Under the pieces are notes generated by a model. The model had not been told where the DNA came from. It made no database searches and worked only from the letters and a program-made list of their open reading frames with translations. DNA of 64,000 bases, from contig OY743190.1 of assembly GCA_963555705.1 (NCBI GenBank), forward strand, positions 15,693,491-15,757,490. Direction: 5' to 3'. This document shows, piece by piece, positions 59,660 to 64,000 of the stretch. Positions within the stretch are counted from its first letter, which is position 1. Each line of letters opens with the position of its first letter. The translations under genes and the position numbers were made by a program. Source of the stretch: Ligustrum vulgare (Eukaryota; Streptophyta; Magnoliopsida; Lamiales; Oleaceae).

Positions 59660-60874
59660 ATGTCGTCAAGCAAGTCTTCAAAAGTTTATTGGGAGCTACA
59701 TGACAGGTTCAAGGAGCTCCAAAGTTTATAGCCAACGGTCCAAACTCATATTCAAGATGCAGAAGAACGACAATTTACCGATAAAGCATTTAAAATTTGG
59801 CTTTGTCAACTCAAACATGCAGCCGACAAAGTGAAGGACTTGTTTAGAACACCGCGCATTGAAGGAATCCAGAACATTTAGTTTATTGGTGGCTATCAGT
59901 TCTGGTGCCTGCTTCCACCATCGGGTAGAATTAACATTGACATCCGCATACGGATTAAAATCTCCCCCTTCATTTCATAATTCTTTGGGATTACCGAGCA
60001 AAATACAAAGCAGTGTTTGAGATACAGCGTCATATGCATGTAACTTACAAGTAGGGCAGGTAAAATTGTATTTTTATAAGCCTCCAAATTCCAAAGATTA
60101 CTATTCTGAACGTATAACCACTCTATATCATCTGTCTTGGAGCACATGTGACCACCGAGAATTTTGAAGCCAAAGGAATACCTTCACATTTCCACATTAC
60201 TTGTTTGACAGTTGCTTGAAGATTTGGAAATTACTCTTCTTTTGTTTGATCAAAAGAAAGGCGACCTTCCAATATTTTCCAGCGGTCATCATTTGTCATA
60301 TCCTTCAAGGAATGTGCAGAATAGGAATTGCTTGGAGCCATTGCAATTTTTTGACAAGTATCTTGCTTCCATCAAGTCCACACTTGAACAGTGGCCTTAG
60401 TGCATCAAAACCATCACCGAGTACAAGAAGATATTTCTTTTGTTTTAATGATTTCCACATCATTGTACAGAATGTTCAAGTTCATTGAATAACATTTATT
60501 TCCTGTTGATGACTAAATTAATGCTTTAATTGTTCTTTTAGCATTGAAATCACGTGATACAAAAAGTCATATTCTTAAATTGTGGAAATGTTCCATTTCC
60601 TTGTCGTCATTATCGATGAATTGGCAAAGACCTGTTTTCCCAATTCCTGAAGTACCAACATTTGATATAACAGATGCGGTTGCTCCGTCGGCTACTCCTG
60701 ATGTTGTTTTCGAGAGGTAGTTTCATTTCCTGCTTTTCAAATTGGTTTTCGCCAATATTTCTTTTTGCCAACTGTAAGTTGAATTATTCTGTTGCTGCCT
60801 TTGTCAAATCATCACGGATTCTTAGGTTGCTGAAGTTTGTAGAATAATACATTTCCTACTTACGCAAATATTTG
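59660..60874. pseudogene. CNL-derived tandem unit U22
   Basis: This unit is 1,215 bp and more divergent than most. It has CATTTAAAATTTGG, ACACCGCGC, TTGTTTGACAG, TTGATCAAAAG, GGCGACC, GAATAGGAATTGC, TTATCGATG and TTTTCGAGAGG. Confidence 0.85.
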
Positions 60875-62092
60875 ATGTCGTCAAGCAAGTATTCAAAAGT
60901 TTATTGGGAGCTACATGATAGGTTCAAGGAGCTCCAAAGTTTGTAGCCAATGGTCCAAACTCATATTCAAGATGCAGAAGAACGACAATTTACCGATAAA
61001 GCATTTAGAATTTGGCTTTGTCAACTCAAACATGCAGCCGACAAAGTGAAGGACTTGTTTAGAACACTGCGCATTGAAGGAATCCAGAACATTTAGTTTA
61101 TTGGTGGCTATCAGTTCTGTGCCTTGCTTCCACCATCGGGTAGAATTATGCACATTGACATCCGCATACGGATTAATCTCTCACCCTTGATTTCATAATT
61201 CTTTGGGATTACCGTGCAAAATACAAAGCAGTGTTTGAGATACAGCGTCATATGCATGTAACTTACAAGTAGGGCAGGTAAAATTGTATTTTTATAAGCC
61301 TCCAAATTTGAAAGATTACTATTCTGAAGGTATACCCACTCTATATCATCTGCCTTGGAGCACATGTGACCACCGAGAATTTTGAAGCCAAAGGAATACC
61401 TTCACATTTCCACATTACTTGTTCGACAGTTGCTTGAAGATTTGGAAATTACTCTTCTTTTGTTTGAACAAAAGAAAGGCGCCCTTCCAATATTTTCCAG
61501 CGGTCATCATTTGTCATATCCTTCAAGGAATGTGCAGAATTAGAATTGCCTGGATCCATTGCAACTTTTTGACAAGTATCTTGCTTCCATCAAGTCCACA
61601 CTTGAACAGTGGCCTTAGTGCATCAAAACCATCACCGAGTACAAGAATATATTTCTTTTGTTTTAATGATTTCCACATCATTGTAACGAATGTTCAAGTT
61701 CATTGAATAACATTTATTTCCTGTTGAAGACTAAATTACTGCTTTAATTGTTCTTTTAGCATTGAAATCACGTGATACAAAAAGTCATATTCTTAAATTG
61801 TGGAAATGTTCCATTTCCTTGTCGTCATAATTGATGAATTGGCAAAGACCTGTTTTCCCAATTCCTGAAGTACCAACATTTGATATAACAGATGCGGTTG
61901 CTCCGTCGGTTACTCCTGATGTTGTTTTCAAGAGGTAGTTTCATTTCCTGCTTTTCAAATTGGTTTTCGACAATATTTCTTTTTACCAACTGTAAGTTGA
62001 ATTATTCTGTTGCTGCCTTTGTCAAATCATCAAGGATTCTTAGGTTGCTGAAGTTTGTAGAATAATACATTTCCTACTTACGCAAATATTTG
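60875..62092. pseudogene. CNL-derived tandem unit U23
   Basis: At 1,218 bp it is the longest unit. AGTTCTGTGCC and ATTATGCACATTG are shared only with U25. It also has TTGTAACGAATG, TGTTGAAGACT and GTCATAATTG. Confidence 0.85.
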
Positions 62093-63309
62093 ATGTCGTC
62101 AAGCAAGTCTTCAAAAGTTTATTGGGAGCTACATGACAGGTTCAAGGAGCTCCAAAGTTTATAGCCAACGGTCCAAACTCATATTCAAAATGCAGAAGAA
62201 CGACAATTTACCGATAAAGAATTTAGAATTTGGCTTTGTCAACTCAAACATGCAGCCGACAAAGTGAAGGACTTGTTTAGAACACTGCGCATTGAAGGAA
62301 TCCAGAACATTTAGTTTATTGGTGGCTATCAGTTCTGGTGCCTTCCTTCCACCATCGGGTAAAATTAACATTGACATCCGCATACGGATTAATCTCTCAC
62401 CCTTGATTTCATAATTCTTTGGGATTACCGTGCAAAATACAAAGCAGTGTTTGAGATACAGCGTCATATGCATGTAACTTACGAGTAGGGCAGGTAAAAT
62501 TTTATTTTTATAAGCCTCCAAATTCGAAAGATTAATATTCTGAACGTATAACCACTCTATATCATCTGTCTTGGAGCACATGTGACCACCGAGAATTTTG
62601 AAGCCAAAGGAATACCTTCACATTTCCACATTACTTGTTCGACAGTTGCTTGAAGATTTGGAAATTACTCTTCTTTTGTTTGAACAAAAGAAAGGGGCCC
62701 TTCCAATATTTTCCAGCGGTCATCATTTGTCATATCCTTCAAGGAATGTGCAGAATTAGAATTGCCTGGATCCATTGCAACTTTTTGACAAGTATCTTGC
62801 TTCCATCAAAGTCCACACTTGAACAGTGGCCTTAGTGCATCAAAACCATCACCGAGTACAAGAAGATATTTCTTTTGTTTTAATGATTTCCACATCATTG
62901 TACAGAATGTTCAAGTTCATTGAATAACATTTATTTCCTGTTGATGACTAAATTAATGCTTTAATTGTTCTTTTAGCATTGAAATCACGTGATACAAAAA
63001 GTCATATTCTTAAATTGTGGAAATGTTCCATTTCCTTGTCGTCATTATCGATGAATTGGCAAAGACCTGTTTTCCCAATTCCTGAAGTACCAACATTTGA
63101 TATAACAGATGCGGTTGCTCCGTCGGCTACTCCTGATGTTGTTTTCAAGAGGTAGTTTCATTTCCTGCTTTTCAAATTGGTTTTCGCCAATATTTCTTTT
63201 TGCCAACTGTAAGTTGAATTATTCTGTTGCTGCCTTTGTCAAATCATCACGGATTCTTAGGTTGCTGAAGTTTGTAGAATAATACATTTCCTACTTACGC
63301 AAATATTTG
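62093..63309. pseudogene. CNL-derived tandem unit U24
   Basis: This unit is 1,217 bp. It has AAAGAATTTAG, GGGTAAAATT, GATTAATATTC, AAAGGGGCCC, an extra A in ATCAAAGTCC (62807), and TTATCGATG shared with U22. Confidence 0.85.
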
Positions 63310-64000
63310 ATGTCGTCAAGCAAGTATTCAAAAGTTTATTGGGAGCTACATGATAGGTTCAAGGAGCTCCAAAGTTTGTAGCCAATGGTCCAAACTCATA
63401 TTCAAGACGCAGAAGAACGACAATTTACCGATAAAGCATTTAGAATTTGGCTTTGTCAACTCAAACATCCAGTCGACAAAGTGAAGGACTTGTTTAGAAC
63501 ACTGCGCATTGAAGGAATCCAGAACATTTAGTTTATTGGTGGCTATCAGTTCTGTGCCTTGCTTCCACCATCGGGTAGAATTATGCACATTGACATCCGC
63601 ATACGGATTAATCTCTCACCCTTGATTTCATAATTCTTTGGGATTACCGTGCAAAATACAAAGCAGTGTTTGAGATACAGCGTCATATGCATGTAACTTA
63701 CAAGTAGGGCAGGTAAAATTGTATTTTTATAAACCTCCAAATTCGAAAGATTACTATTCTGAACGTATAACCACTCTATATCATCTGTCTTGTAGCACAT
63801 GTGACCACCGAGAATTTTGAAGCCAAAGGAATACCTTCACATTTCCACATTACTTGTTCGACAGTTGCTTGAAGATTTGGAAATTACACTTCTTTTGTTT
63901 GAACAAAAGAAAGGCGCCCTTCCAATATTTTCCAGCGGTCATCATTTGTCATATCCTTCAAGGAATGTGCAGAATTAGAATTGCCTGGATCCATTGCAAC
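63310..64000. pseudogene. CNL-derived tandem unit U25, cut by the window end
   Basis: The first 691 bp are present. It has AACATCCAGTCGAC (a change in the CC remnant), TCTTGTAGCAC (CYKTDD) and AATTACACTTC. The P-loop half lies outside the window. Confidence 0.85.

Larger units (their letters stand above)
36507..64000. repeat. CNL-derived tandem array, main block (end of U2, U3-U24, part of U25)
   Basis: Twenty-two complete head-to-tail units of 1,214-1,218 bp are present plus two partial ones, differing at scattered positions. Unit starts were set at ATGTCGTCAAGC; this phase is arbitrary. The array runs out of the window at the right. Unit content is described under U9. Blocks of units are duplicated (see the higher-order repeat entries). 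Confidence 0.95.
60875..64000. repeat. Higher-order repeat H3 (U23-U24, repeated from U25)
   Basis: U25 repeats U23 at a distance of 2,435 bp with shared private indels (AGTTCTGTGCC, ATTATGCACATTG). Here the higher-order period is two units, unlike the three-unit periods to the left. It runs past the window end. Confidence 0.8.

Noticed and set aside
36507..64000. Functional NLR resistance gene cluster
   Set aside because: Every unit has frameshifts and stops, lacks an LRR and the MHD motif, and has CC and NB-ARC on opposite strands.

Overview
The window is nuclear DNA of a flowering plant, probably a eudicot. It is AT-rich, full of LTR retrotransposons primed by initiator tRNA-Met, and carries sequence derived from a CC-NB-ARC-LRR (CNL) disease-resistance gene. 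I see no intact resistance gene, no rRNA or tRNA gene and no CRISPR array. Almost everything belongs to two layers: a tandem array built from a scrambled CNL fragment, and three retrotransposon insertions that break it.

Layer 1 is a tandem array with a unit of about 1,215 bp. There are 26 units (U0-U25): 1-191, 16292-19285, 29000-29231 and 36507-64000. Each unit has a short Rx-type coiled-coil (CC) remnant on the + strand and a frameshifted NB-ARC remnant on the - strand (EDVID-like, P-loop, RNBS-A, kinase-2, RNBS-C, GLPL, RNBS-D). The two parts therefore face opposite ways, and no copy can encode a normal NLR. Blocks of two or three units are themselves duplicated, as in satellite DNA.

Layer 2 is three non-autonomous Ty3/gypsy elements of chromovirus type. 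Element A (192-16291, +) has the structure LTR-internal-LTR-internal-LTR with 3,622-bp LTRs and almost no coding capacity. Element B (19286-28994, - strand) has 2,765-bp LTRs, a perfect 5-bp target duplication, and broken protease, RT and integrase/chromodomain pieces around a non-coding core. Element C (29232-36506, +) is related to A. Its 3' LTR is truncated, and its interior carries a foreign segment of about 2 kb.

The foreign segment in C (about 33240-35260) is the most notable part of the window. Antisense to the element it holds an intact, intronless, full-length LOG-like cytokinin-activating enzyme ORF (33607-34260). It also holds an intact 183-residue ORF with a basic patch and a Cys cluster (34616-35167), which resembles the nucleic-acid-binding proteins of flexuous plant RNA viruses. 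Both ORFs have a similar TATA-like motif upstream. These are the only two plausible protein-coding genes in the window.

Other structural signals are a five-hairpin array in the LTRs of B, where two hairpins carry compensatory base changes; a second hairpin-like array in the LTRs of A and C; and one non-coding internal domain shared by elements with unrelated LTRs.
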